A stretch of 64,000 nt of DNA from Gordonia sp. X0973. GTDB taxonomy: Bacteria; Actinomycetota; Actinomycetes; Mycobacteriales; Mycobacteriaceae. Shown one piece after another: positions 7,689 to 15,938 of this stretch. Below the pieces are notes generated by a model that was not told where the DNA came from, did not search any database, and worked only from the letters and a program-made list of their open reading frames with translations. Position numbers and translations under genes: made by a program. Positions within the stretch are counted from its first letter, which is position 1. Each line of letters starts with the position of its first letter. Location: NCBI RefSeq assembly GCF_013348785.1, contig NZ_CP054691.1, positions 434,001 through 498,000 of the forward strand, in the 5' to 3' direction.

Positions 7689-8391
7689 CACGCCGCCCCG
7701 GCGGCGTCGCGGGCGACCCGTCTCGGTAGGCCTCGCCGAGAAGCGCCTCGCGCAGATCACCCGGGCGGCCTACGAGGTCTTCGTCGAGCGCTCGTACGAG
7801 GAGGCCACCGTCGGAGACATCGCGTCGCGTGCCGGCGTCGGGCACGGGACGCTCTACCGCTATGTCCGCGGCAAACGCGAACTGCTCGACCTGGTCGTCG
7901 ACTGGTGCGCCGATCAGTTGCTGGGGGCGATCGACCCGGACACCGTCCTGGACGCCGCGCGCTCGAACGACCCGTTGGCCCTGCAGGAGACCGTCGACGA
8001 ACTCGGCACCAGGCTGTTCCAGCTGGCCGACGCCGAGCCGGGACTGCTGCGCATCCTCACGGTCCAGAGCAGCGCCGTCGACCGGGAACTGCGCTATCGC
8101 ATCACCGGCATCTACAACACCGTCGACGCCCTGGCCGTGCGCGTGGTCACCACCGCCGCCGAGAACGGCTGGATGATCGACGGCGACGAGGCGGTCCTGG
8201 TCACCGCCCGCACCCTCCCGGCACTGGCGTTACCCGGCGCGATGCTCGCGCTCACCGGCGAGGGAAGGGACTCCAAGCGCGCCGAGTACGTCGCCGCCGC
8301 GTCGGAGCTCGCGCAGTACGGGTTGCTGGGGACGGGGCGGCATCACCGACGCGCCGCCCGTCGACGGATTGCCGAACGACGCGGGGGATAG
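7675..8391 (+). CDS. TetR-family transcriptional regulator (paralogue 2)
   Basis: A 238 aa regulator with GTG start and a strongly basic arm (PPRRRRGRPVSVG). The HTH is VGDIASRAGVGHGTLYRYVRGKRELLDLVV. Long identical blocks are shared with the TetR at 5980 (GKRELLDLVVDWCA, AVDRELRYR, YGLLG), so a duplication is likely. It overlaps the small membrane protein gene, and an SDR gene with a palindromic upstream site follows. Ligand unknown. Confidence 0.85.
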   Translation: MAPPDTPPRRRRGRPVSVGLAEKRLAQITRAAYEVFVERSYEEATVGDIASRAGVGHGTLYRYVRGKRELLDLVVDWCADQLLGAIDPDTVLDAARSNDPLALQETVDELGTRLFQLADAEPGLLRILTVQSSAVDRELRYRITGIYNTVDALAVRVVTTAAENGWMIDGDEAVLVTARTLPALALPGAMLALTGEGRDSKRAEYVAAASELAQYGLLGTGRHHRRAARRRIAERRGG

Positions 8392-8427
8392 CTTCGGGCA
8401 GCAGGGAGCGGTACTGTCGTAACAAAC

Positions 8428-8441
8428 ACTGATACGTCAGT
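8428..8441. promoter_or_regulatory. Palindromic operator candidate before the SDR gene
   Basis: ACTGATACGTCAGT is a perfect inverted repeat (ACTGA, 4-base centre, TCAGT) 28 bases upstream of the SDR start at 8470 and 36 bases after the TetR stop. Position and symmetry suit a TetR operator. Confidence 0.45.
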
Positions 8442-8469
8442 TCATCCATTTCGAAAGGATGGTGGACCG

Positions 8470-9399
8470 ATGTCGAAATCGTCTGTCCCCCAACGCATCT
8501 GGTCCGCCCGCAAGGGGTTGGCCCGGGCCGCCGCAACCACCGTCACCGCACCGATGCGCTCGGTCGATCCGGCCGGGAAAGTCATCGTGATCACCGGCGG
8601 GTCGTCGGGGATCGGGGCCGCCGCGGCCCGGCGCTTCGTCCGGCAGGGTGCCACGGTGGCGCTCGTCGCCCGCGGCGAGGACCAGCTGCGCGAGACCGCC
8701 GAGGCGATAGCAGCCGAATTCGAAGCGGCCGACCGGGTTCGGTGGTTCGCCGGCGACGTCACCGACGAGGACCGCATGCGCGGCATCGTCGACGAGATCC
8801 TCGCGGCCCATGGCCGGATCGACGTGCTCGTCAACAATGCCGGCCGCTCGATCCGGCGGGGCACCGCCAACGCGACCGACCGCTCGCACGACTACCGCCG
8901 CACGATGGAGGCCAACTACCTCGGCGCCGTCGCGTGCACGCTGGCCGTCCTGCCCGGCATGATCGAACGCCGCCGCGGCCGCATCGTGAACGTCTCCAGC
9001 ATCAGCACGCAATTGTTCAGCCCCCGCTACAGCGCCTACGTCGCGAGCAAGGCCGCCCTCGACGCGTTCGGCGAGGTGGTCTCCGGCGAGGTCGCCACCC
9101 GCGGAATCACCGTCACGTCGGTGAAAGTGCCGCTGACCCGCACACCGATGATCGAGCCGTCGCGCAAGGTGCAACCGGCACCGGCGATCAGCCCGGAACA
9201 GGCCGCCGTGCTCATCGAGCGGGCGGTGCGCCACGGCCGTCCCACGGTCTCGACGACGGCCGGGCGCATCGGCGGCGGACTCACCGCGGCCTTCCCCGGT
9301 TGGTCACGGGTCGCCCGGCAGATCGAGTACCTGGCCATGCCGGAGTCGGCGGCCTCGCGCGGGAGCGCTCAGCGCACGTCCAACACCACCGGGGCGTGA
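8470..9399 (+). CDS. Short-chain dehydrogenase/reductase
   Basis: A 309 aa NAD(P)-dependent oxidoreductase of the classical SDR family. The dinucleotide motif TGGSSGIG is at 42-49, NNAG follows in the middle, and the active site has a Ser in NVSSIS and the YVASK Tyr-Lys pair. A basic, Arg-rich N-terminal extension of about 35 residues and a C-terminal extension beyond the usual 250 aa suggest membrane association, as in SDRs that act on lipids. AAAGGA precedes ATG 8470. The 3' end overlaps convergent xthA by 31 bases. Substrate unknown; TetR control is likely. Confidence 0.85.
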   Translation: MSKSSVPQRIWSARKGLARAAATTVTAPMRSVDPAGKVIVITGGSSGIGAAAARRFVRQGATVALVARGEDQLRETAEAIAAEFEAADRVRWFAGDVTDEDRMRGIVDEILAAHGRIDVLVNNAGRSIRRGTANATDRSHDYRRTMEANYLGAVACTLAVLPGMIERRRGRIVNVSSISTQLFSPRYSAYVASKAALDAFGEVVSGEVATRGITVTSVKVPLTRTPMIEPSRKVQPAPAISPEQAAVLIERAVRHGRPTVSTTAGRIGGGLTAAFPGWSRVARQIEYLAMPESAASRGSAQRTSNTTGA

Positions 9400-10151
9400 T
9401 CGCTGGCCCCTGGGGCCTTGCGGGCGGCCTTGTCGATCGCGGCGCCGAAGACGCGGTCGTTCAACGCGGGTGAGCAGAGGACGAAGTCGATCTTCATTCC
9501 CTGGTTACGGGGGAAGCGGAGCTGCTGGTAGTCCCAGAACGTGAAGGTCTTCTCCCGTTCGAGGTAGGGCTGGGCGGCATCGGCATAGCCGGCGTCGGCG
9601 AAGGAGCCGAAGGCGGCGCGCTCCTCGTCGGTGACGTGGGATTTGCCCGCGAACTCGGCCGGGTCCCACACGTCGGCATCGGTCGGCGCGACGTTCCAAT
9701 CGCCGGCCAGGGCGATCTGCGCCGCGGGATCGTGGGCCAGCCACAACGCGGCGCGGTCGCGCAGCGCCCCCAGCCACTCCACCTTGTAGGAGAAGTGCGG
9801 GTCCCCGGGGGCCCGGCCGTTCGGGACGTACAGGCTCCACACCCGCACGCCGTCGCAGACCGCGGAGATGGCCCGCGCCTCGCGCGCACCCTCCCACTCG
9901 GGCTGTCCCTCGAATCCGTACTCCACCGCGTCGAGTCCGACGCGCGAGGCGATGGCGACGCCGTTGTAGCCGCCGTTTCCGGTGAACGCGACGTCGTAGC
10001 CGGCGGCGAGGAAGCTCATCACCGGGAAGCCGTCATCGGTGCATTTGGTCTCCTGCAGGGCCAGGACGTCGATCTCCGAGTCGGCGGCCCACGCCACGAT
10101 CGATTCCGACCGGGCGCGAATCGAGTTCACGTTCCACGTCGCGAGGCGCAC
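9369..10151 (-). CDS. xthA: Exodeoxyribonuclease III
   Basis: A 260 aa AP endonuclease/3'-5' exonuclease of the EEP fold, acting in base-excision repair. Family motifs are present: LATWNVNSIRAR near the N-terminus, LQETK (metal-binding Glu), GGYNGVAI, AGDWNVAP and GASDHAPV (catalytic Asp-His) at the end. GTG 10151 places the start exactly before LATWNVNS; a much longer upstream reading frame overlaps the barstar-like gene and is not real. The 9-base gap to that gene suggests co-transcription. Its 3' end overlaps the convergent SDR gene. Confidence 0.95.
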   Translation of the reverse strand: MRLATWNVNSIRARSESIVAWAADSEIDVLALQETKCTDDGFPVMSFLAAGYDVAFTGNGGYNGVAIASRVGLDAVEYGFEGQPEWEGAREARAISAVCDGVRVWSLYVPNGRAPGDPHFSYKVEWLGALRDRAALWLAHDPAAQIALAGDWNVAPTDADVWDPAEFAGKSHVTDEERAAFGSFADAGYADAAQPYLEREKTFTFWDYQQLRFPRNQGMKIDFVLCSPALNDRVFGAAIDKAARKAPGASDHAPVVLDVR

Positions 10152-10159
10152 GGCGGTCC

Positions 10160-10633
10160 TCAGTCGACGACGGCGATGTCGGCGCCGGCGGCCCGCCACG
10201 CCGTCATCGTCGCCTCCGCCTCGTCGGAACGGGCCAGCAGCAGCACGCCGAACTGGCGGTGCGGCGCGTACTCCCCGGCGTAGAAGCCGATAGATCCGAC
10301 GAACCAGGCGAGGGCGTCGGGATCGGCGGCGAGCAGTTCCCGCGGGTGGAGGATCTCGGTCAGATAGCCGCGAGCCGTGTCGGGCAGGTCGGTCATCACG
10401 TCGTCGAAGGCGTCTTTGTTCTCGCCGAAGTGCTTCGGGAAGTCCCAGGCCTTGGCGAAGGCCCGGTAGAAGGTCGGCAGGGTGTGGGCGTCGTGGCCGT
10501 CGACGCGGTGGGTGCGGACGCCGGGCAGCGTCGTGGAGGTGGCACGGCCGGTGACGACGCGCAGCCCGATCGCCGGACCGCCGTCGGCGGTGGCCGCCAA
10601 GAACTGGTCGATGCTGGTGTCCTGCGTGGTCAT
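10160..10633 (-). CDS. Barstar-family ribonuclease inhibitor
   Basis: A 157 aa protein with the barstar fold signature: FYRAFAKAWDFPKHFGENKDAFDDVMTDL, where the FGxNxDAxxD core is the inhibitor's RNase-binding helix. An N-terminal extension of about 45 residues precedes it and a C-terminal strand follows. It would bind and block a microbial guanyl-type RNase in the cytoplasm. The gene immediately upstream encodes such an RNase and overlaps this start by 4 bases (ATGA), so the two form a cognate toxin/immunity pair. Confidence 0.88.
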   Translation of the reverse strand: MTTQDTSIDQFLAATADGGPAIGLRVVTGRATSTTLPGVRTHRVDGHDAHTLPTFYRAFAKAWDFPKHFGENKDAFDDVMTDLPDTARGYLTEILHPRELLAADPDALAWFVGSIGFYAGEYAPHRQFGVLLLARSDEAEATMTAWRAAGADIAVVD

Positions 10634-11106
10634 CGGTGCGCTCCCGGTCCGCGGATCTGGTGGAAGGTGCGGTAGTGGTCCAACGTGTACCAGGCCGATC
10701 CGTCGGCGCCGGTGATGATCCGTTCCGCGTCGCGGCCCCGCCCGGGCCGCTTGGCGTTGACATCCCACTCCTGGTAGCGGGCACGGCCGCCGGTGGAATC
10801 GGTTGCGGGCAGTTGGCCCTCGTTGTTGCGGAAGGTGCGGCCGCCGTGGGTGCCCGGCGCGTTGGCCGCCTTGGGCCAGCGGCCCGCGTCGATGAGCGCC
10901 AGGGTCCGCAGCACCCGCTCGGGTGCCTGCCCCTGCGCCGATTCGTGCTGACCGTGCTGAGCGGTCGCCACGGGGGCGTTGGAGCCGGTGGGATCGGATG
11001 CGCGCGATCCGCCGAGCAGCCAGATGAGCCCGACGACCAGTACGGTTAGGGCGACCCCGATGGCGAACCAGGTCGCCGCGGCCCGGTTCTTCGCGTTGTT
11101 GGACAT
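10630..11106 (-). CDS. Membrane-anchored or exported barnase/RNase Sa-like ribonuclease
   Basis: A 158 aa protein. Residues about 13-32 form one hydrophobic segment (TWFAIGVALTVLVVGLIWLL), then a low-complexity linker. The C-terminal domain carries guanyl-specific RNase motifs: FRNNEGQLP, YQEWDV (general base Glu), an Arg in DAERII, and DHYRTF (general acid His). This is an extracytoplasmic RNase of the N1/T1-barnase class. No signal peptidase site is obvious, so it may remain tethered. It is coupled to the barstar gene by a 4-base overlap, so synthesis of toxin and inhibitor is linked. Confidence 0.85.
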   Translation of the reverse strand: MSNNAKNRAAATWFAIGVALTVLVVGLIWLLGGSRASDPTGSNAPVATAQHGQHESAQGQAPERVLRTLALIDAGRWPKAANAPGTHGGRTFRNNEGQLPATDSTGGRARYQEWDVNAKRPGRGRDAERIITGADGSAWYTLDHYRTFHQIRGPGAHR

Positions 11107-11124
11107 CGCCGCTCAGATTAGCCG

Positions 11125-11781
11125 TCAGTCGCCCAGGTCGCGATAGGTGACGCGGTGGTGCAGCGCGAAACCCTCGGCGCGCAGGGCGGCGCCCCGATCC
11201 CGGTCGGCGGCGGCGACGGTCACGATGTCGCCCTCGGTGCCGTCGGGTAGTAGGCGGACGAGTCGGTGATACTCGCCGCCGAGCGGGCGTCCGGCATCCG
11301 CGCCGGGAACCAGGCGCTCGGGCAATTCGACGATCGCCGGGAGGCCGTGTGCCGCATACCAGGCGCGGATCGCGTCGACCGCGGGTTCGTCGAGTCGCGC
11401 GCCGAGCACGGCGGGGAGGGCGGCCGCCGGGCTGCCTTCGGTCCGCAGGCGCCAGCCGAGCAGGTCTTCGGTCTCCGCTGCGTCGACGGCCCGCGCCGCC
11501 ACGTCGCGGATCTCGCTGTTGCGCACCGCGCGGTAGGACAGCAGGCGTACCGAGGTGACGAGGTCGACGGGGATCGTCACCGCGTCATCACTCGCCGCGG
11601 CCGCCGGCGCGACACGCGTGAGGACGAGTGCGTCGGGGGTGGAGCGGGCGTCGACGATGCCGGTGACATCGGACAGGCCGTGCTCCCCGCTGCCGCGCCA
11701 GTCGCCCGGCGCGCCGTCGGCGAGGCGGTAACGGACGACGACGCGGTCGCCGGCGAAGGGCTGGTCAGTCGTCGTAGTCAT
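11125..11781 (-). CDS. Reduced Rv0428c-like GNAT protein lacking the acetyltransferase core
   Basis: A 218 aa protein. Residues 1-75 form an SH3-like barrel ([12 protein letters not shown] ... VTGIV), as in the N-terminal half of Rv0428c-type proteins beside def and xthA. A linker and one GNAT N-terminal helix follow ([14 protein letters not shown]). The sequence then passes almost directly to a typical last GNAT strand ([18 protein letters not shown]), with no recognisable acetyl-CoA loop (Q/RxxGxG/A). The mycobacterial relative is about 300 aa, so an internal deletion of roughly 80 residues is inferred. ATG 11781 overlaps def by 17 bases. Confidence 0.65.
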   Translation of the reverse strand: MTTTTDQPFAGDRVVVRYRLADGAPGDWRGSGEHGLSDVTGIVDARSTPDALVLTRVAPAAAASDDAVTIPVDLVTSVRLLSYRAVRNSEIRDVAARAVDAAETEDLLGWRLRTEGSPAAALPAVLGARLDEPAVDAIRAWYAAHGLPAIVELPERLVPGADAGRPLGGEYHRLVRLLPDGTEGDIVTVAAADRDRGAALRAEGFALHHRVTYRDLGD

Positions 11782-12373
11782 GGCCGAACGGGTCGTCGAC
11801 CGACCCGGGCACCCAGGTGAGCCCGGGAACGCCCCAACCCATTCGCTTGATCGCCTTCTTCGCCGCGCGGGCGTTGCGACCCACCAGCACGTCGACGTAG
11901 AGGAAGCCATCGAGGTGTCCGGTCTCGTGCTGCAGCATGCGCGCGAAGAAGCCGGTGCCCTCGATCTCGACGGGGTCGCCGTTGCGGTCGACGCCGGTCA
12001 CCCGGGCCCAGTCGGCGCGGCCGGTCGGGAAGGTCTCGCCCGGGACCGAGAGGCAGCCCTCGTAGTCGTCGTCGGGATCGGGCATGGTCTCCGGGATCGC
12101 CGAGGTCTCCAGCACCGGGTTGATGACTTCGCCGCGGCGCCGCGCCGCGGCCCGCGATTCGCCGTCGGGGCAGTCGTAGACGAACATCCGCTTGCCGACG
12201 CCGATCTGGTTGGCGGCCAGGCCCACGCCGTTGGCCGCGTCCATCGTCTCGTACATGTCGTCGAGCAGCGCGACGTCCGCGGCACCGGGTTTGCCGCTCT
12301 CGTCGAGTTCGACCGGGGCCGTCGGTCGGTGCAGAACCGGCTCGCCGACGATGCAGATGGGGAGGATCGCCAT
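11765..12373 (-). CDS. def: Peptide deformylase
   Basis: A 202 aa metalloenzyme that removes the N-formyl group from nascent proteins. All three motifs are intact: GVGLAANQ (motif 1), EGCLS (motif 2, Cys metal ligand) and QHETGHLDG (motif 3, HExxH-type with two His ligands and catalytic Glu). A C-terminal tail of about 35 residues extends past the catalytic domain, as in other actinobacterial Def proteins. It heads a leftward group with the reduced GNAT gene, RNase/barstar pair and xthA. The divergent DUF3263 gene starts 136 bases away. Confidence 0.97.
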   Translation of the reverse strand: MAILPICIVGEPVLHRPTAPVELDESGKPGAADVALLDDMYETMDAANGVGLAANQIGVGKRMFVYDCPDGESRAAARRRGEVINPVLETSAIPETMPDPDDDYEGCLSVPGETFPTGRADWARVTGVDRNGDPVEIEGTGFFARMLQHETGHLDGFLYVDVLVGRNARAAKKAIKRMGWGVPGLTWVPGSVDDPFGHDYDD

Positions 12374-12509
12374 GCGGACAAGCCTACGACGACCGGCGCG
12401 TCACGATGCGGTCGGGCGCGGCCGCCGTGGTTAGATAACTACCGAGTCACACCGGCGCGGACGTCGCGCTCGGCAGCTGACAACCAGTGTGATTGTGCGA
12501 GGGAGCGTG

Positions 12510-12848
12510 ATGGACGGGGCGACTGCGCGAAGCCGGCAGAGCCACAAGGCGGGGGATGAGTCGAACGTCGATCCGAACGAGGTCGGCTCCGACGGTCTTT
12601 CGCGGCGCGAACACGAGATCCTCTCCTTCGAGCGGCAGTGGTGGAAGTACGCCGGCGCCAAGGAAGACGCGATCAAGGAGCTGTTCGGGCTGTCCGCGAC
12701 GCGGTACTACCAGGTGCTGAACGCACTGGTGGACCGTCCGGAAGCACTCGCCGCCGACCCCATGCTGGTCAAGCGTCTGCGACGCCTGCGCGCGTCGCGT
12801 CAGAAGGCCCGCGCCGCCCGACGGCTGGGCTTCGACCTCTCCGAGTAG
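12510..12848 (+). CDS. DUF3263 protein
   Basis: A 112 aa protein of the actinobacterial DUF3263 family (Rv0430-like), function not known. After a polar N-terminal arm the conserved block is LSRREHEILSFERQWWKYAGAKEDAI, then a helix-turn-helix-like segment (LFGLSATRYYQVLNALVDRPEAL) and a basic C-terminal helix. The fold suggests DNA binding. ATG 12510 has GAGGGA upstream; GTG 12507 is an equal alternative. It lies between def and the LytR_C gene, the same order as in mycobacteria. Confidence 0.85.
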   Translation: MDGATARSRQSHKAGDESNVDPNEVGSDGLSRREHEILSFERQWWKYAGAKEDAIKELFGLSATRYYQVLNALVDRPEALAADPMLVKRLRRLRASRQKARAARRLGFDLSE

Positions 12849-12902
12849 GCCCGCGCCCGGAGCGCCCGGGCGACGCGGCGCGCTGCGATAGAGTTGGACC
12901 TG

Positions 12903-13388
12903 ATGACAACCGAACGCGAAACCAATCGACTCCCGCTGCGCGCCGGCGCCATGTTGCTGCTGGCCGTGGCAGTCGTCTTCTTCGGCCTCGGCATTCACCA
13001 CCTGACGACCAGTGGGGACAACGACGAGTCGGCACCCGCTACGTCGGCGGCGGTCTCCGCGCCCGTACCCGCGCCCGCGTCGAATACCCAGGCGGCCCCG
13101 GCTGCCTCCGGCAAGGTGTGCGTGGTCAACGCGGGCGAGGTGTCCGGCCTGGCCGGCACGGTGACGCGCACGCTCAAGGAAAAGGGCTTCACGACTGCCG
13201 AGCCGGCGAACCTGCAGTCGAACTCGCTCAACGAGAACACGATCTTCTATCACCCCGGCCAGGAGGCGGTGGCCAACGAGGTCAACACCGCCCTCGGCGG
13301 GGGCTACAGCGTGGAGCAGCGCTCCGCGGGGCAGACCAAGCTGCCGGCGTGCACCGGTGGTGTGCTCGTCGTCGCAGTGAATCAGTAG
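12903..13388 (+). CDS. Membrane-anchored LytR_C-domain protein
   Basis: A 161 aa protein (Rv0431-like). One membrane segment at about 14-32 (AMLLLAVAVVFFGLGIHHL) is followed by a Pro/Ala/Ser-rich linker to about 65. The extracytoplasmic LytR_C domain comprises VVNAGEVSGLAGTVTRTLKEKGF, TIFYHPGQEAVANEV and the closing strand. LytR_C domains occur in envelope-assembly proteins; Rv0431 relatives have been linked to vesicle release. ATG 12903 is preferred to a TTG 9 bases upstream. It lies 29 bases before sodC. Confidence 0.8.
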   Translation: MTTERETNRLPLRAGAMLLLAVAVVFFGLGIHHLTTSGDNDESAPATSAAVSAPVPAPASNTQAAPAASGKVCVVNAGEVSGLAGTVTRTLKEKGFTTAEPANLQSNSLNENTIFYHPGQEAVANEVNTALGGGYSVEQRSAGQTKLPACTGGVLVVAVNQ

Positions 13389-13417
13389 TGCACTAAACAC
13401 TGAGAGGTCGGATAACC

Positions 13418-14074
13418 ATGAAGAAGTCTGCAGCAGCGATCGCGACCGCCGCGACCCTCGGCCTGGCGTTGGCCGGGTGCGTCAACTCCGAGAAACCGTC
13501 GACGGCCCCGGGGACCACCCCGTCCGTCGTCACGGGTGAACGCGGCGCTCCCGGCGGCATCGCCCAGGACACCGAGGGACACGGCGCCGAACACGAGGGC
13601 TCGACCGCGACGGCCAAACTCGTCGACGCGGCGAATAAGCAGATCGGTACCGCGGTGTTCACCGAGGAGGGCAAGGGCATCCACGTCACGGTCACCGTGA
13701 CCGGGGGTCTGACGCCGGGCTTCCACGGCATGCACATCCACAGCAACGGCGTCTGCGACCCATCCGGGGCCGAGCCGTTCAGCAGTGCCGGCGGCCACCT
13801 GCAGGTCGAGGGGCACACCGGGCACCCGTCCAGCGGCGACCTGGTGTCCATCTACATCGGTGCCAACGGCGAGGGCGCCACGACCACGTCGTCGGAGGCC
13901 GTCACGCTCAAGCAGATCACCGGTAAGGCCCTGGTGATCCACGCCGGCGCGGATAACTTCGGCAACATCCCCGACCGCTACAGCGCCGACGGCCGCCCCG
14001 GCCCCGACGAGAAGACGCTGATGACCGGCGACGCCGGCGGCCGCGCCGCGTGCGGCGTCATCGACGCCGGCTGA
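13418..14074 (+). CDS. sodC: Cu/Zn superoxide dismutase lipoprotein
   Basis: A 218 aa exported lipoprotein. The signal peptide ends in the lipobox LALAGC (Cys near 21), followed by a Ser/Thr/Pro linker. The SOD domain has GFHGMHIHSNGVC (two Cu-ligand His and a disulfide Cys), AGGHLQ, HTGHPSSGDL (Zn ligands and Asp), VIHAGADN (Cu His) and GRAACGVI (second disulfide Cys). It detoxifies superoxide at the outer face of the membrane. AGGT-type spacing precedes ATG 13418. Same order as Rv0430-Rv0432. Confidence 0.95.
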   Translation: MKKSAAAIATAATLGLALAGCVNSEKPSTAPGTTPSVVTGERGAPGGIAQDTEGHGAEHEGSTATAKLVDAANKQIGTAVFTEEGKGIHVTVTVTGGLTPGFHGMHIHSNGVCDPSGAEPFSSAGGHLQVEGHTGHPSSGDLVSIYIGANGEGATTTSSEAVTLKQITGKALVIHAGADNFGNIPDRYSADGRPGPDEKTLMTGDAGGRAACGVIDAG

Positions 14075-14088
14075 ACCCGGTCGACGAG

Positions 14089-15933
14089 GTGACGGGGGAC
14101 CCGTTCGACGCGTCGGAGGCACCACGCCTCAAACCGATGACCTACCCGGGCGTGTGGCCGGACCATTCGGTGGTGATCGCGGCCGACCGGATTTGGGAGC
14201 TCAACGACCGGGACGGCTTCCCCCTCGAGTGGGAGGACACCCCGCCGGTGCGGCTGGGGGTGTGCCGGGTGCGGGACGAGCGCTCACCGGATCGGCCCGA
14301 CGGCGAGGCCATGCAGCTGGGCCGGTTGGCCGAGGACCGCCGGTTCGCGATGATCGACCGCCGCGTGCCGGTGGTCGCCATCGGATCGAATGCCGCGCCC
14401 TCGCAGCTGCGGTACAAGTTCGCCAATCGGCCGGAAGCGCTGTTCATCCCGCAGGTCCGCGCGCGGATCTCCGGCGTCGGCATCGGCTATATGTCGCAGG
14501 TGTCCATTTTCGGCTACATCGCGGCCACCGCGTACCCGGATGCCGATTCCGAGGTGACCCTGGCCGTCCAGCTCCTCGACGAGAAGCAGCTGACCGAGCT
14601 CGACGCCTCGGAGTCGCCGCACTACCGCCGGGTGTGGCTCGGCCGGGACCAGGGCGTCGAGGTCCTGCTGGCCACCGGGGAGCGGTTGCCCGGGGTGTAT
14701 GCCTATGTCGCCGCCGGCGGTGTGCTGACCGACGCGGCCGGCGACCCGATCCCGATGCGGATACCCGGTGAGCCGCGGCCCGGCGCGCTGTCCCAATCGG
14801 AGCTGATGGACGCGTTGCAGTCCGATCCGCAGATCAACGACGCCGTCGGTGAGCTCACCGACGCCGAACTCAGCGCCGCCATCTCCGGGGCCGGACGGAT
14901 TCGCGCGGACAACCCGTTCTACGAACTCGACGACTGCATGGGACGGTGCACGCCGCGCTACGGCGACCTGCCCCGCATCGGCCCCGTCGAGGAGGCCGGG
15001 ACGGCCGGTCCCGGCGACACCCTGCTGTGGGTCAAGTCCAGCCCGGATGGGATGAGTCGCGGCGGCAAGTCGGTGGTCCGGTTCGCGAACGAGGATTGGG
15101 AGCGGCTCGGAAAGCCGACTCTGGTGTCTATCCGGTCCGCGGCCCTGTACGCCTCCCACGGCGATGCCACCCCGTCGGCACTCGCCGCGGTACACCCGTT
15201 CGATCCGAAGGACCCGCCGCCGCCGGAACCCGGGGGAGTCCAGGTCGACCACGTGTTGCGCATGGCCTGCGGACTGGAACGGGGCGATGCGCTGGCCGTG
15301 CGCCCGGCCCACGTCGAGCGCGCCCGCGGCATGGATTGGCTGCTCGGCAAGCCCACCTACCTGACGATGCGCGTCACGCTGGCCGACCCGGCCACCACCG
15401 AGCGCGACGTCGTGCTGATGCCCCGGCTCGCCATCGACGTCCTCGGCATCGAAAGTGGCGACTACGTCGTGCTGGAGGGGACACCGGACGCGTCCGGCGA
15501 GGCGCCGACCGTCGTGCTGAAGGTCTTCGAGGTGCCCTCCGACGTCGAGGAGGCCCGGCGCAACACCACCGGGGGTTCCTGGGGTGCGCGCTTCCCCGCC
15601 GCACGGGAGACCTTCGGGGCCAACCCGGAGATCCCGATGGCCTTCATCGACGCCGAACTGCGCTACCGGCTCGGCGTCAGCGGCCAGACTCTCGCGACGG
15701 TGCGCGCTCGCCCCGGTCGGCTGCACCGGTTCTATATCGAGCTACGGGAGATCCTGCTTGTGCTGGCGGTCGCGCTGCTCGGCGTCGTCACCGTCATCAA
15801 CGACGCGCCGATCCAGATCGCCCTCATCGTCGGGCTGGTCCTGCTCTCGATGGTGCTGGTCTTCGGGCGCATGCGGCGCCGCCTGTCCCACCGGGCCAAT
15901 ACGCGCAACCTGGGCAAGGCCAGACGGCGCTGA
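14089..15933 (+). CDS. Large two-TM protein with a GGCT-like domain
   Basis: About 614 aa, function unknown. Residues about 85-220 resemble the gamma-glutamylcyclotransferase/BtrG fold: an IGSN loop, a V-x-I-F-G-Y strand, and LDEKQLTELDASESPHYRRV, where an acidic LDxxE precedes a Tyr-Arg pair. A middle region (about 300-500) contains a GDTLLWVKSSPDGMSRGGKSVV segment. A strand-loop block with GIESGDYVVL follows, reminiscent of double-psi barrels. Two hydrophobic segments near 560-605 and a basic tail anchor it. The start is uncertain: GTG 14089 avoids overlap with sodC, and ATG 14137 is possible. Confidence 0.55.
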   Translation: MTGDPFDASEAPRLKPMTYPGVWPDHSVVIAADRIWELNDRDGFPLEWEDTPPVRLGVCRVRDERSPDRPDGEAMQLGRLAEDRRFAMIDRRVPVVAIGSNAAPSQLRYKFANRPEALFIPQVRARISGVGIGYMSQVSIFGYIAATAYPDADSEVTLAVQLLDEKQLTELDASESPHYRRVWLGRDQGVEVLLATGERLPGVYAYVAAGGVLTDAAGDPIPMRIPGEPRPGALSQSELMDALQSDPQINDAVGELTDAELSAAISGAGRIRADNPFYELDDCMGRCTPRYGDLPRIGPVEEAGTAGPGDTLLWVKSSPDGMSRGGKSVVRFANEDWERLGKPTLVSIRSAALYASHGDATPSALAAVHPFDPKDPPPPEPGGVQVDHVLRMACGLERGDALAVRPAHVERARGMDWLLGKPTYLTMRVTLADPATTERDVVLMPRLAIDVLGIESGDYVVLEGTPDASGEAPTVVLKVFEVPSDVEEARRNTTGGSWGARFPAARETFGANPEIPMAFIDAELRYRLGVSGQTLATVRARPGRLHRFYIELREILLVLAVALLGVVTVINDAPIQIALIVGLVLLSMVLVFGRMRRRLSHRANTRNLGKARRR

Positions 15934-15938
15934 TCGCG

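Noticed and set aside
9369..10784. xthA extended upstream to a 471-residue protein
   Set aside because: The first 211 residues are Arg/Pro-rich and overlap the barstar-like gene. GTG 10151 places the start exactly before the conserved LATWNVNS.
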